Positions 17,383 through 26,129 of a stretch of 64,000 nucleotides of DNA are shown here, one piece after another. The stretch is from an uncultured Bacteroidales bacterium. Lineage in GTDB: Bacteria > Bacteroidota > Bacteroidia > Bacteroidales > UBA932. A program made the translations under genes and the position numbers. Numbering within the stretch: the first letter of the stretch is position 1; the number at the start of each line of letters is the position of its first letter. The stretch lies in the NCBI GenBank assembly GCA_900316955.1, contig ONEX01000018.1:1-64000 (forward strand). Reading direction: 5' to 3'. Below the pieces are notes generated by a model. It ran no database searches. It was not told the origin of the DNA and was given only the letters and a program-made list of their open reading frames with translations.

Positions 17383-18305
17383 GGCATTCATTCTTTACTC
17401 CGGCCCTTCTGTTCGCCGTCATCTCCATCCTGCTCTCCTGCACGCCTGCTAGCGGAGCGTCTCCAGATGAAACGAAAGCATCCCCGACGCATATCATTAT
17501 CCTGGGCTTCGACGGATGGGGCGCTAGTTCCTACGAGTTGGCAGAAATGCCTTTCTTGAAGAAGATGGTATCCGAAAGCGCATGGACTTTGAAAAAACGT
17601 TCCATCCTGCCTTCATCCAGCGCCTGCAATTGGGCTTCGATGTTCAAAGGCGCAGGCCCGGAGGCGCACGGATACATTGACTGGGATACCCGGAAGCCCG
17701 CTTTTGACATCACGTTCGCCGATGCAAAAGGACAGTTCCCGTCTTTCTTTTCCATCTTCCGGGAAGCTTTCCCGGATTACGAGATGGGATACCTCTATCA
17801 ATGGGAAGGGATGATGTATCTGTTTGACATGGCCGATTTCAACTACACGAAAAAGTTCGAGATTTCTCCTGCCGGGAGCACGGACCTGATGGATGCCGCT
17901 ATCTCCTACATCGAAGACAAGAAACCGGCCGTCGCAGCGCTCATTTGGGACTATCCGGACAAGATCGGCCATACGACAGGATGGTACACCAGTGATTACA
18001 TGAAGGAGCTGACGCACATTGACAGCATCATCGAGTCCATTGTCACCGCCTGTGAGAAGGCAGGAATCATGGATAGCACCCTGTTCGTGGTCACTTCGGA
18101 CCACGGAGGACATAACAAAACGCATGGCCAGGCCCTGATGTCCGATCTGGAGGCTCCTTTCATCATGTTCGGTCCCGGAGTACAGCCCGGTATGATTACA
18201 GACCCCATGATGCAATATGACGTTGCCGCCGTTTTAGCGGACTACATGCATCTGGACATTCCCAAGGGCTGGCGTGGGCGTTCTCCATCCGGCATTTTCA
18301 AATAG
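17379..18305 (+). CDS. Alkaline-phosphatase-superfamily phosphodiesterase-like lipoprotein
   Basis: The 308-residue protein has a lipoprotein signal (LLSC, Cys21). An alkaline-phosphatase fold follows: FDGWG with Asp45, the SSSACNWASM nucleophile region, WDYPDKIGH (Asp191, Asp194, His198) and TSDHGGH (Asp241, His242). This fits type I phosphodiesterase/nucleotide pyrophosphatase-like enzymes with two metals. It is exported to the periplasm or surface although its neighbours are cytosolic phosphonate enzymes. It could hydrolyse or transfer a phosphonate or phosphate ester on the finished glycan. It overlaps the reductase gene by 4 bases. The exact substrate is unknown. Confidence 0.8.
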   Translation: MRHSFFTPALLFAVISILLSCTPASGASPDETKASPTHIIILGFDGWGASSYELAEMPFLKKMVSESAWTLKKRSILPSSSACNWASMFKGAGPEAHGYIDWDTRKPAFDITFADAKGQFPSFFSIFREAFPDYEMGYLYQWEGMMYLFDMADFNYTKKFEISPAGSTDLMDAAISYIEDKKPAVAALIWDYPDKIGHTTGWYTSDYMKELTHIDSIIESIVTACEKAGIMDSTLFVVTSDHGGHNKTHGQALMSDLEAPFIMFGPGVQPGMITDPMMQYDVAAVLADYMHLDIPKGWRGRSPSGIFK

Positions 18306-18335
18306 TTCTTGTTTCCGCATAGTGTTTCGATAAGG

Positions 18336-19658
18336 ATGAGCCATCTTAAAGAATCGATCAAACGGGTGTTACCGGAAGAGGCGCTGAGGCCCTATGCCTG
18401 GCTTCTTCAGCACTACAGGGCAATTGTCGACAAAAGAGAATGGCAGATAGTCCTGCATCGAACTCGTCACGAACACATGGTAGCCCTGTCACGATTGAAG
18501 GGGAAATCGCCCATAAAATGCGTCTTTTTTGCCCTCTTCGAATCCGTTTGGAAATATGATCGCGTCTATCGGCTCATGGAGCGGAGCGATCGATTCGATC
18601 CCATTGTTTTAGTCTGTCCCATCGTCAATTATGGAAAAGAGAACATGATTGACAACATGCGCCGATGCTTCGCTTCCCTTCAGAAAAAAGGGTACAACGT
18701 GATATGTTCCTATGATGAGAAGACAGACCGCTATCTGGATGTCCGACAGGAACTGAATCCCGACATAATCTTTTACACGAGCCCCTACAAAGGTCTGATC
18801 GACGACCGATATTATATCGATCAGTTCGAAGATGTTCTCACAGTCTATGTCCCCTATTTCTTTTCAAGCAACAGAGACTACCAGTTGAGTTTCAACAAAC
18901 CTCTGCACAACTTGGTTTGGAGAAGGTATCTGGAATCGGACGTGCACCGCAAAATCGCTCGGAAGTGTTCGTACAACAAAAAGAACATCGTGGTATCAGG
19001 CTTTCCAGGGATTGACACGTTCTTGGATCCCAACTATCGCCCAAACGACGTATGGAAAGACAAATCGGCCCGCAAGAAAAGAATCATCTGGGCGCCTCAT
19101 CATACAATCGAACCTGTCGGCATCATTTATTACTCCTGCTTCCTGAAATACCAGGACTTCATGCTTTCAATGGCGCAAAAGTACTCGGGGTCCATCGAAA
19201 TGATCTTTAAGCCGCATCCCTTGCTCAGGAATAAATTGAATGCGCTCTGGGGCGAAGACAAGACCAACGAATACTACGCCCGATGGAGACAAGGAGAAAA
19301 CACCGACTATAATGATGGAGAATACGTCGATCTCTTTCTGACAAGTGATGCCATGATTCACGACAGCGCCTCTTTCACTGTCGAGTATCTTTATGTAAAC
19401 AAACCAGTTCTTCGAACACTCAATGGAGAGGATTTGACGGAGCAGTTCAATCAATTTGGACTGGCTTGCCTGAAGAACCACTATCTTGCCTATGACGAGA
19501 CGGAGATTGAAGCGTTCATCCAGAACGTCATCAGCGGTCAAGACCCGATGAAAGAATCTCGAACTTCGTTTCTCAAGGGGACACTGATACCGCATGGAAG
19601 CCCCTCCGAATTCATTATTGACGACATCCTGGACAGCATCGACAGCCAGCGCAACTAA
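18336..19658 (+). CDS. CDP-glycerol glycerophosphotransferase-like protein (TagB/TagF family)
   Basis: The 440-residue protein has the C-terminal half of the CDP-glycerol:polyglycerophosphate glycerophosphotransferase family: IIWAPHHTIEP, a FKPHPLLR motif, then LFLTSDAMIHDSASFTVEYLYVNKPVL. These enzymes use CDP-activated alcohols to build phosphodiesters. Beside a phosphonate cytidylyltransferase it may use a CMP-phosphonate donor instead. I chose ATG 18336; a TTG at 18309 is in frame but weaker. Its base composition is visibly more AT-rich than the flanking genes, and the 30-base gap upstream is larger than usual in the locus. Confidence 0.78.
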   Translation: MSHLKESIKRVLPEEALRPYAWLLQHYRAIVDKREWQIVLHRTRHEHMVALSRLKGKSPIKCVFFALFESVWKYDRVYRLMERSDRFDPIVLVCPIVNYGKENMIDNMRRCFASLQKKGYNVICSYDEKTDRYLDVRQELNPDIIFYTSPYKGLIDDRYYIDQFEDVLTVYVPYFFSSNRDYQLSFNKPLHNLVWRRYLESDVHRKIARKCSYNKKNIVVSGFPGIDTFLDPNYRPNDVWKDKSARKKRIIWAPHHTIEPVGIIYYSCFLKYQDFMLSMAQKYSGSIEMIFKPHPLLRNKLNALWGEDKTNEYYARWRQGENTDYNDGEYVDLFLTSDAMIHDSASFTVEYLYVNKPVLRTLNGEDLTEQFNQFGLACLKNHYLAYDETEIEAFIQNVISGQDPMKESRTSFLKGTLIPHGSPSEFIIDDILDSIDSQRN

Positions 19659-19682
19659 AATAGAACGATTCCTCGCAGCAAA

Positions 19683-20090
19683 ATGAAAATAGATTCCAGA
19701 ATCATCCAATTACCCAGATTCCTTGACGAAAGAGGGAATCTCTCCGTCATTGAGGAAGATAAGGACATTCCCTTCAAAATCCAGCGCAGCCACTGGATCT
19801 ATGACGTACCGGGCGGTGAAAAACGAGGAGGGCATGCCTACAAATCCACACAGCAGTTCATCATTGCGCTGTCAGGGAGCTTTGACATTCTGCTGGACAA
19901 TGGAGAGAATCAGACTTGTTACCATCTGAACCGATCCTATTACGGTCTTTATGTCCCGGAGATGATCTGGTGCGAGATGGATAATTTTTCGACGAACTCC
20001 CTCGCGCTCATCGTTTCTTCAACAGAATACGATGAACAAGACTATATTCGTGATTACAATCAATTTAAACAGCTATCCAGTGCACAATAA
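19683..20090 (+). CDS. FdtA/QdtA-like sugar ketoisomerase, copy 1 (variant active site)
   Basis: This 135-residue single-domain cupin matches dTDP-4-oxo-6-deoxyhexose 3,4-ketoisomerases (WxcM-like family): DERGNLSVIEE, WIYDVPGGEKRGGHAYKS and LSGSFDILLDNG. The usual pair of active-site histidines in RGxHAHK is here HAY, so the second His is replaced by Tyr. It is followed by a second, canonical copy, with which it overlaps. It could be a specificity variant, a partner subunit or an inactive paralogue. The region is AT-richer than most of the locus. Confidence 0.82.
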   Translation: MKIDSRIIQLPRFLDERGNLSVIEEDKDIPFKIQRSHWIYDVPGGEKRGGHAYKSTQQFIIALSGSFDILLDNGENQTCYHLNRSYYGLYVPEMIWCEMDNFSTNSLALIVSSTEYDEQDYIRDYNQFKQLSSAQ

Positions 20091-20505
20091 CAGCGTATTT
20101 GACTGCTCCATCCTGGAGCTTGACAAACACCATGCAGGGAAAGGGAATCTCTCGGTGGTAGAGAACCTGAAGGACGTGCCATTTAAAGTCAGGCGGCTTT
20201 ACTACCTGTACGACGTTCCCGGCGGCGAAAGCCGGGGAGCCCATGCCCACAAGAAACTGTATCAGTTTCTGGTGGCCGCCAGCGGCAGTTTCTCCGTCAC
20301 GCTGGACGACGGAAGAGTCAAAAGGACCTTTCTCCTGAACAGGCCTTACCAGGGATTGCTGATTGTACCGGGCATCTGGCGCACTCTGGAAGATTTCTCG
20401 GCCGGTTCCGTCTGCCTGTGCCTGGCGTCGGAATTATATGATCCGGAGGACTACATCCGCGATTACGACACATTCCTTGCCTATCGAAAAAGCCTGCAGG
20501 TATGA
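20080..20505 (+). CDS. FdtA/QdtA-like dTDP-4-oxo-6-deoxyhexose 3,4-ketoisomerase, copy 2
   Basis: This cupin isomerase has [30 protein letters not shown] with both canonical histidines, and a [11 protein letters not shown] core. It should convert dTDP-4-oxo-6-deoxyglucose to the 3-oxo sugar that the aminotransferase at 20957 aminates. I chose the in-frame GTG at 20080 (141 residues), which gives an 11-base overlap like other junctions here. ATG 20032 would add 16 unconserved residues and overlap copy 1 by 59 bases. Confidence 0.85.
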   Translation: MHNNSVFDCSILELDKHHAGKGNLSVVENLKDVPFKVRRLYYLYDVPGGESRGAHAHKKLYQFLVAASGSFSVTLDDGRVKRTFLLNRPYQGLLIVPGIWRTLEDFSAGSVCLCLASELYDPEDYIRDYDTFLAYRKSLQV

Positions 20506-20960
20506 TTCATCCACTCGCTGACTGTCAGAACCCTCACATTCCGGAATCGACCAGAATCTGGCAATTCTGCGTCATATTTCCGGACTGTCTAATCGGGGAG
20601 GATTGTAATATCTGTTCCCATGTGCTGATTGAAAACGAAGTCACCATCGGCAACCGCGTCACCATCAAGAGCGGGGTACAGGTCTGGGATGGAATTGAAC
20701 TGGAAGACGACGTATTCATCGGTCCCAATGTCACCTTCACGAACGACAAGTACCCGCGTTCCAGGAACAAAGAATGGCAATTACTGAAAACCAAAGTCTG
20801 TAAGGGGTCTTCCATCGGCGCCGGATCGGTCATCCTGCCAGGAGTCACCATCGGGGAAGGCGCTGTCATCGGCGCCGGATCCGTAGTAACGAAAGATGTC
20901 CCTCCCGGAGAACTCTGGTACGGTAATCCTGCCCGGTTCCAGAAAAAAATCACCTTATGA
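20502..20960 (+). CDS. Hexapeptide-repeat N-acetyltransferase for a dTDP-3-amino sugar (FdtC/QdtC-like)
   Basis: The 152-residue left-handed beta-helix protein has repeats [28 protein letters not shown] and [10 protein letters not shown], and the typical [22 protein letters not shown] end. The TNDKYPRS loop is characteristic of acetyltransferases acting on dTDP-3-amino-3,6-dideoxyhexoses. It overlaps the isomerase and the aminotransferase genes by 4 bases on each side. Together they define a Fuc3NAc- or Qui3NAc-type precursor branch; the exact stereoisomer is not readable. Confidence 0.87.
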   Translation: MIHPLADCQNPHIPESTRIWQFCVIFPDCLIGEDCNICSHVLIENEVTIGNRVTIKSGVQVWDGIELEDDVFIGPNVTFTNDKYPRSRNKEWQLLKTKVCKGSSIGAGSVILPGVTIGEGAVIGAGSVVTKDVPPGELWYGNPARFQKKITL

Positions 20961-22072
20961 GCAATATTAGCATACCCTTCCTTTCCCTGAAAGACGTAAC
21001 CGCGCTGCACGGAGAAGAAATCCGAGAAGCGGCCTGTCGGGTCGTGGAAAGCGGCTGGTATCTCCAGGGCAAGGAGAACGAACAGTTCGAACGGCATTAT
21101 GCCGATTATATCGGAACTCGGCACTGCATCGGATGCGGGAACGGCCTTGACGCCCTGATCTGGATTTATCGCGCCTACATCGAACTGGGAATCATGCGGC
21201 CCGGGGACGAAGTCATTGTCCCGGCCAATACGTACATTGCGTCCATACTCGCCATCACGGAAAATGGGCTGAAGGCAGTGCTGGTGGAACCGGATCCCCG
21301 CACGCTGGAATTGGATGATTCCCGCGTGGAAGAAGCCATCACCGATCGTACCCGGTCCATCCTCCTTGTACACCTGTACGGAAGATGCGCCTGTACGGAA
21401 AAGATCCTTGCCCTCTGTCAAAAGTATAATCTGAAACTTGTCGAAGACAATGCCCAGGCCCACGGCTGCGCCTATCGCGGCCGGCATACCGGTTCTCTGG
21501 GCGACGCGGCCGGCCACAGTTTCTATCCGGGAAAGAACCTGGGTGCCTTGGGGGATGGCGGGGCCGTCACGACCGATGACGGGGAACTGGCCGCCTGCAT
21601 CCGGGCATTGGCCAATTACGGAAGCCAGAAGAAATACGTATTCAAATACAGAGGCCGCAACAGCCGCCTCGATGAAATCCAGGCCGCCATCCTGGACATC
21701 AAGCTCCGGTATCTGGACGAAGACAACCGCGCGCGGCAGCGCGTGGCGGCGCTGTATTATGACAACCTGGACAACCCGCTCATCACCCTTCCTGCCCGCC
21801 TGCCGGATGACAACAACGTCTACCACCTGTTCCCCATTCTCTGCCACCGGCGGGATGAACTGCAGCGGTACTTGGCCGACCATGGCGTCCAGACGCAGAT
21901 CCACTATCCGATCCCTGCCCATCTGCAAGAGTGCTATCAGGGAGAATGGGAAAGACTGTGCCTGCCCATCACGGAGACACTGGCCCGGGAAGAACTCAGT
22001 CTTCCGATGGGTCCGGCCATCCAAGAGGATGACATCTTGCTGATTATCAAGCTTATTAACCAATTCCGATAG
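20957..22072 (+). CDS. DegT/DnrJ/EryC1 aminotransferase, dTDP-3-amino-3,6-dideoxyhexose synthesis (FdtB/QdtB-like)
   Basis: This 371-residue PLP enzyme has the family signatures [23 protein letters not shown] and [15 protein letters not shown], in which Lys193 is the expected Schiff-base lysine. It should aminate the C3 keto group made by the FdtA-like isomerase with glutamate as amino donor. The product would be N-acetylated by the protein at 20502. No glucose-1-phosphate thymidylyltransferase or dehydratase gene is in the window, so dTDP-4-oxo-6-deoxyglucose must come from elsewhere in the genome. Confidence 0.92.
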   Translation: MSNISIPFLSLKDVTALHGEEIREAACRVVESGWYLQGKENEQFERHYADYIGTRHCIGCGNGLDALIWIYRAYIELGIMRPGDEVIVPANTYIASILAITENGLKAVLVEPDPRTLELDDSRVEEAITDRTRSILLVHLYGRCACTEKILALCQKYNLKLVEDNAQAHGCAYRGRHTGSLGDAAGHSFYPGKNLGALGDGGAVTTDDGELAACIRALANYGSQKKYVFKYRGRNSRLDEIQAAILDIKLRYLDEDNRARQRVAALYYDNLDNPLITLPARLPDDNNVYHLFPILCHRRDELQRYLADHGVQTQIHYPIPAHLQECYQGEWERLCLPITETLAREELSLPMGPAIQEDDILLIIKLINQFR

Positions 22073-22073
22073 T

Positions 22074-23030
22074 ATGGGCGACATCCTCCAACCCCCTGTT
22101 ACCGTCTCCGTCATCACCTACAATTCGTCCAAGACGGTGATCGAGACCTTGGACAGCATTTACCAACAGACATACCCCAACCTGGAACTGGTCATCAGCG
22201 ATGACTGCTCCACGGACGACACGGTACGGGTATGCCGGAACTGGATTGACGCCCATCAAGGCCGGTTCCTCAGAGCCGAAGTGCTGGAGAGCGAACGGAA
22301 CACCGGGACCTCCGCCAATCTCAACCGTGCCTGGGATGCCTGCCGGACACGGTGGGACAAGGATATCGCCGGAGACGACATCCTCTTTCCCAACTGTATC
22401 GAAGACAACATCGCCTTTGTGACGGAGCATCCGGAAGCCGTCGTCGTTTTTTCAAAGACCCTGATCTTTGAGACGCATGGAAACAAGCGGGTCTGGCTGG
22501 ATTACACGTGGCATGACGAAGGATTCTTCAAGCTGTCCATGGCCGAGCAGTACAGCTACCTGCTGAACAAGGGAAACCGGCTTCCGGCCGCGCCCTGTTT
22601 CTACGATCTCGAAAAGCTCCGGGAACTGGGAATCCGTCACGATGAAAGGATTCCTTTGCTGGAGGATTATCCCAAGTGGGTCAATCTTCTCCGGAAAGGA
22701 ATCGAACTCTCCTATTTCGACAAGCCGACCGTCGGCTACCGACATGACTCCCAATCCTTGAGCGCTGGGCTTTTCTCTCCGGTCTTCTTCAAGTCGAACA
22801 TCCTGTTCTATCTCTATTACTACCTGGACGAGATCGACAGCGAAGAAAAACGGGATTCCGTGTACCAACTGATCGCCAGCCAGCTCCTGCCCTTCTATGC
22901 CAAGACCTACGATGAAGTTACCCGGACCAGACAATCCCGGGACTTCAGGATCGGCCATCTGGTCCTGGCGCCGTTCCGTTATTTGAAGCAATTGCTTTCC
23001 CGTCTCTCCAAGTTTCTGACGAGGAAGTAA
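22074..23030 (+). CDS. Family 2 glycosyltransferase
   Basis: The 318-residue GT-A protein reads PVTVSVITYNSSKTVIETLDS, then VISDDCSTDD (about residues 41-50) and KDIAGDDILFP in the metal-binding position. The C-terminal part is mainly helical with no clear membrane span. It follows the amino-sugar genes by 1 base and may transfer that sugar, which is inference from position only. Confidence 0.88.
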   Translation: MGDILQPPVTVSVITYNSSKTVIETLDSIYQQTYPNLELVISDDCSTDDTVRVCRNWIDAHQGRFLRAEVLESERNTGTSANLNRAWDACRTRWDKDIAGDDILFPNCIEDNIAFVTEHPEAVVVFSKTLIFETHGNKRVWLDYTWHDEGFFKLSMAEQYSYLLNKGNRLPAAPCFYDLEKLRELGIRHDERIPLLEDYPKWVNLLRKGIELSYFDKPTVGYRHDSQSLSAGLFSPVFFKSNILFYLYYYLDEIDSEEKRDSVYQLIASQLLPFYAKTYDEVTRTRQSRDFRIGHLVLAPFRYLKQLLSRLSKFLTRK

Positions 23031-23047
23031 GTCAAGGCCTGACAACT

Positions 23048-23965
23048 ATGAAGACAACCCCATCGTTCACCATCATCATACCCCACTATAACATTCCCCG
23101 ACTCCTCAGGCATTGCCTTGCATCCATTCCTAAACGCGATGACATCCAAGTCATCGTCGTCGATGACAAGAGCAACGAGCTTTGCCGCAAACAGCTCCGG
23201 GAACTTGAGAAAGACTTCCCGGCGGTATCGTTCTTGTACGCAGAAGAGCACCGGGGCGGTGGCCGGGCGCGGAATCTCGGCATGGAGCAAGCCCGGGGAA
23301 AGTTTCTCCTGTTCGCGGATGCGGACGACTTTTTCAACGACTGCATCGGAGGAATTCTGGAGGATTATTCCACTTCAGAAGATGATCTCATCTTCTTCAA
23401 CGCCAATTCCGTCTATTTGGACGATTTCCGGCCGGCAAGACGGAGTTTCCAGCTCAACCGGATCTTCGCCCGGTATCCGCTCGACAGGAAAAAAGGCGAA
23501 ACCTGCCTTCGGTTCCTGTTCGGAGAGCCCTGGTGCAAGTTGATCCGGCGGGACCTGGTGGAAAAGAACCACATCCGGTTCGAGGAGACGCCCATCCATA
23601 ACGATACCCGTTTCTCCTATATGGTCGGATATTATGCCGGTTCCATTGCGGTTGACGACCGGGTGCTGTATTGCGTGACGGAGCGGACCGGAAGCGTCTC
23701 GAAAGCCAAGGATACCGACATCGAACTGATACGTACCCGGATTTTCGCCAAGAAGAACCGGTTTCTGGCCGACCATCACATCCATGCGTTCGATGAGATT
23801 CTACTCTGGCCCTTCAAGGACGCCGTCAAGCAGCATGACTGGAAACTGATGCATCAGTATTTCGCTGTAGCTAGGCAATATGGGTATTCCCTGGCAGATA
23901 TCCTTTTCCGATATTCGGAGCGGAAACTATTCCACAAGAACAACACAAACTGGTGTCACGCATGA
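23048..23965 (+). CDS. Family 2 glycosyltransferase
   Basis: This 305-residue protein reads FTIIIPHYNIPRLLRHCLAS, VIVVDDKSNE, RGGGRARNLGMEQA and the DxD-type LLFADADDFF (about residues 93-102), all expected of an inverting GT2. Its C-terminal region is rich in aromatic and basic residues. The frame ends inside the first codons of glf, giving a 4-base overlap. Confidence 0.88.
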   Translation: MKTTPSFTIIIPHYNIPRLLRHCLASIPKRDDIQVIVVDDKSNELCRKQLRELEKDFPAVSFLYAEEHRGGGRARNLGMEQARGKFLLFADADDFFNDCIGGILEDYSTSEDDLIFFNANSVYLDDFRPARRSFQLNRIFARYPLDRKKGETCLRFLFGEPWCKLIRRDLVEKNHIRFEETPIHNDTRFSYMVGYYAGSIAVDDRVLYCVTERTGSVSKAKDTDIELIRTRIFAKKNRFLADHHIHAFDEILLWPFKDAVKQHDWKLMHQYFAVARQYGYSLADILFRYSERKLFHKNNTNWCHA

Positions 23966-25095
23966 AGTATGACTACCTCATCGTAGGTTCCGGCCTGTAC
24001 GGAGCCACGTTCGCCCATTTCGCCGGCCAGGAGGGGAAACGCTGCCTGGTCATCGACAAGCGCCCGCAACTGGGCGGAAACCTGTATTGCAAGGACGTCG
24101 AGGGCATTCCCGTCCACTGGTATGGCGCCCATATCTTCCACACCTCCAACAAGGAGGTATGGGATTTCGTCAATTCCATCGTCCCGTTCAACCGGTACAC
24201 GAATTCGCCGGTCGCCAATTACAAGGGGACCCTGTACAATCTCCCCTTCAACATGAACACCTTCTACCAGATGTGGGGCGTGACGACACCGGAGGCCGCG
24301 AAGGCGAAGATCGAGCAGCAGCGCGCGGCGGCCCAGGCCGCGATGCGGGAAGCGGGCGTCACGGAGCCCCGCAACCTGGAAGAGCAGGCATTGCTGCTCG
24401 TCGGTCAGGACATCTATGAAAAGCTGATCAAGGGCTATACGCAGAAGCAGTGGGGGCGTCCCTGCACGGAACTCCCCGCCTTCATCATCCGCCGGCTTCC
24501 CGTCCGGTTCGTCTATGACAACAACTATTTCAACGACGCCTTCCAAGGGATTCCAATCGGTGGATATAACAAGCTGATAGAAGGGCTGTTGAAAGGAGCG
24601 GACACCCGGACCGGCGTGGACTTTTTCAAGGACCGCGCCTACTGGGAGGGCGTGGCGGATACGATCGTTTTCACAGGCAAGATCGACGAATTCTACGGAT
24701 ACCGGTTCGGCAAACTCAACTACCGGACGGTCCGGTTCGAGCATGAAGTGCTGGACACGCCCAACTTCCAGGGGAATGCCGTCATCAACTATACCGACGC
24801 CGGGACGCCCTATACCCGGGTCATCGAGCACAAGCATTTCGAGCTGTTCGGTCCAGCCGTCTACGACCGCCCGAAGACGGTCGTCAGCCGCGAGTACAGC
24901 ACCGAATGGAAAGACGGGATGGAACCCTACTATCCCGTGAACGACGAGGCCAACACGCAGTTGTACTTACAGTACAAAGCTTTGGCCGATCAGGAAGAAA
25001 GTGTTATCTTTGGCGGACGTTTGGCGGAGTATAGGTACTATGACATGGCGCCGATCGTCGAACAGGTAATGAAACGATTCCAAGATGGAGAATAA
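23962..25095 (+). CDS. glf: UDP-galactopyranose mutase
   Basis: The 377-residue flavoenzyme has the N-terminal FAD motif VGSGLYGATFAH, then WYGAHIFHTSNKEVWDFVN, LPFNMNTFYQMWG, KGYTQKQWGRP and YFNDAFQGIPIGGYNKL, all diagnostic of Glf. It converts UDP-galactopyranose to UDP-galactofuranose, so the polysaccharide should contain Galf. ATG 23962 is chosen over an upstream in-frame GTG. A near-consensus promoter lies inside its 3' end (24981-25012). It overlaps the next glycosyltransferase by 11 bases. Confidence 0.96.
   Translation: MKYDYLIVGSGLYGATFAHFAGQEGKRCLVIDKRPQLGGNLYCKDVEGIPVHWYGAHIFHTSNKEVWDFVNSIVPFNRYTNSPVANYKGTLYNLPFNMNTFYQMWGVTTPEAAKAKIEQQRAAAQAAMREAGVTEPRNLEEQALLLVGQDIYEKLIKGYTQKQWGRPCTELPAFIIRRLPVRFVYDNNYFNDAFQGIPIGGYNKLIEGLLKGADTRTGVDFFKDRAYWEGVADTIVFTGKIDEFYGYRFGKLNYRTVRFEHEVLDTPNFQGNAVINYTDAGTPYTRVIEHKHFELFGPAVYDRPKTVVSREYSTEWKDGMEPYYPVNDEANTQLYLQYKALADQEESVIFGGRLAEYRYYDMAPIVEQVMKRFQDGE
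24981..25012 (+). promoter_or_regulatory. Internal promoter within the 3' end of glf
   Basis: TTTG at 24981-24984 is followed after exactly 20 bases by TATCTTTG at 25005-25012, a textbook Bacteroidetes promoter lying about 75 bases before the ATG at 25085. The surrounding codons are unusually AT-rich for this gene. It would drive the 25085 glycosyltransferase and the TarI-SDR-LicD module. Confidence 0.6.
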
Positions 25096-26122
25096 ACTGA
25101 TGACCGTCGTCGTCCCGGTCTATAAGGTCGAACAGTATATCAACAAGTGCCTGGACTCCCTTATCCTGCCCCAGGAGTGGATGTCCCGGCTGGAAGTCCT
25201 CGTCGTGAACGACGGGACGCCGGACCGTTCCGCCGAGATGGCGAAAGAGTATGAGAAACGTTATCCCGGGGTGTTCCGGGTCATCGACAAGGAGAACGGC
25301 GGCCATGGGTCCGCCTGGAACCGGGGCCTCGCCGAAGCGACGGGCAAGTACCTCCGCTTCCTGGACAGCGACGACTGGTTCACCACGACGGAATTCGTCA
25401 AGCTCCTGGAGAAGCTGGACACGCTGGACGTGGACATCGCCATCTCCAACTACAACCGCTATTATGTCCAGCGGGACGAATTCGAGCCCATGCCGATTAC
25501 CGGCATGACTCCGGATCTCATCTACGACGCCGCGGAACTGAACTGGAACGAACAGCCCTGGGAAGTGGCCAACTTCTGGCGCTGCACCTACCGGACGGCC
25601 ATGCTGCAGCAGGAACAGCCCATGTTCGTGGAAAAGGTCTTCTACGACGACATCAAACTGTCCATCGCCTCGGTCATCCTGGCGGAGAAGGTGTGCTTTA
25701 TCGACCTGCTCATCTACAACTACCTCCTCGGGCGGCCCGGGCAGACGATGACCCCCGAGATCCAGCAGAAGAATTACCTGCACAAGTTCAAGGTCCAGAA
25801 GGACATCTTCGAGTTCTACCTGGCCCACCCGGTCTCCGGGGAAGGGCGGAACGCCTACCTTGTCGGGAAGATCAAGAGCTGGCTCCTGTTCGAGTTCTAC
25901 CAGATTTCCCGGTTCCCCTACAAGGCCAGCAAGAAGTATCTGGCCGAATGGAAGGAGTATTACCTGAAACTGGCGGACAAGGTCGGATTCACGACCTATC
26001 CCCTCAACACGATCAAGCTCTATTTCACCTGGCCCTTCCCGCTGTACTATTACGGGCGCATGCTCAAGGACACCCTGACGGGAGGAGACAAGGGAATCGG
26101 TTACGACACTTGGTCCCAATAA
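25085..26122 (+). CDS. Family 2 glycosyltransferase
   Basis: The 345-residue protein has MTVVVPVYKVEQYINKCLDS, VVNDGTPDRS, NGGHGSAWNRGL and FLDSDDWF, an inverting GT2 of the EpsH/CpsJ-like type. C-terminal residues 280-345 are aromatic- and lysine-rich, suggesting peripheral membrane attachment. It overlaps glf by 11 bases and leads the CDP-alditol module, separated from the cytidylyltransferase by 7 bases. It may add the residue that later receives the phosphodiester; this is inference. Confidence 0.88.
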   Translation: MENKLMTVVVPVYKVEQYINKCLDSLILPQEWMSRLEVLVVNDGTPDRSAEMAKEYEKRYPGVFRVIDKENGGHGSAWNRGLAEATGKYLRFLDSDDWFTTTEFVKLLEKLDTLDVDIAISNYNRYYVQRDEFEPMPITGMTPDLIYDAAELNWNEQPWEVANFWRCTYRTAMLQQEQPMFVEKVFYDDIKLSIASVILAEKVCFIDLLIYNYLLGRPGQTMTPEIQQKNYLHKFKVQKDIFEFYLAHPVSGEGRNAYLVGKIKSWLLFEFYQISRFPYKASKKYLAEWKEYYLKLADKVGFTTYPLNTIKLYFTWPFPLYYYGRMLKDTLTGGDKGIGYDTWSQ

Positions 26123-26129
26123 CCACACC

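Noticed and set aside
13102-18305. Aminoethylphosphonate biosynthesis as the end product of the phosphonate genes
   Set aside because: No AepZ/PhnW-type aminotransferase is adjacent. The DegT enzyme at 20957 belongs with the amino-sugar genes by motif and by neighbours.
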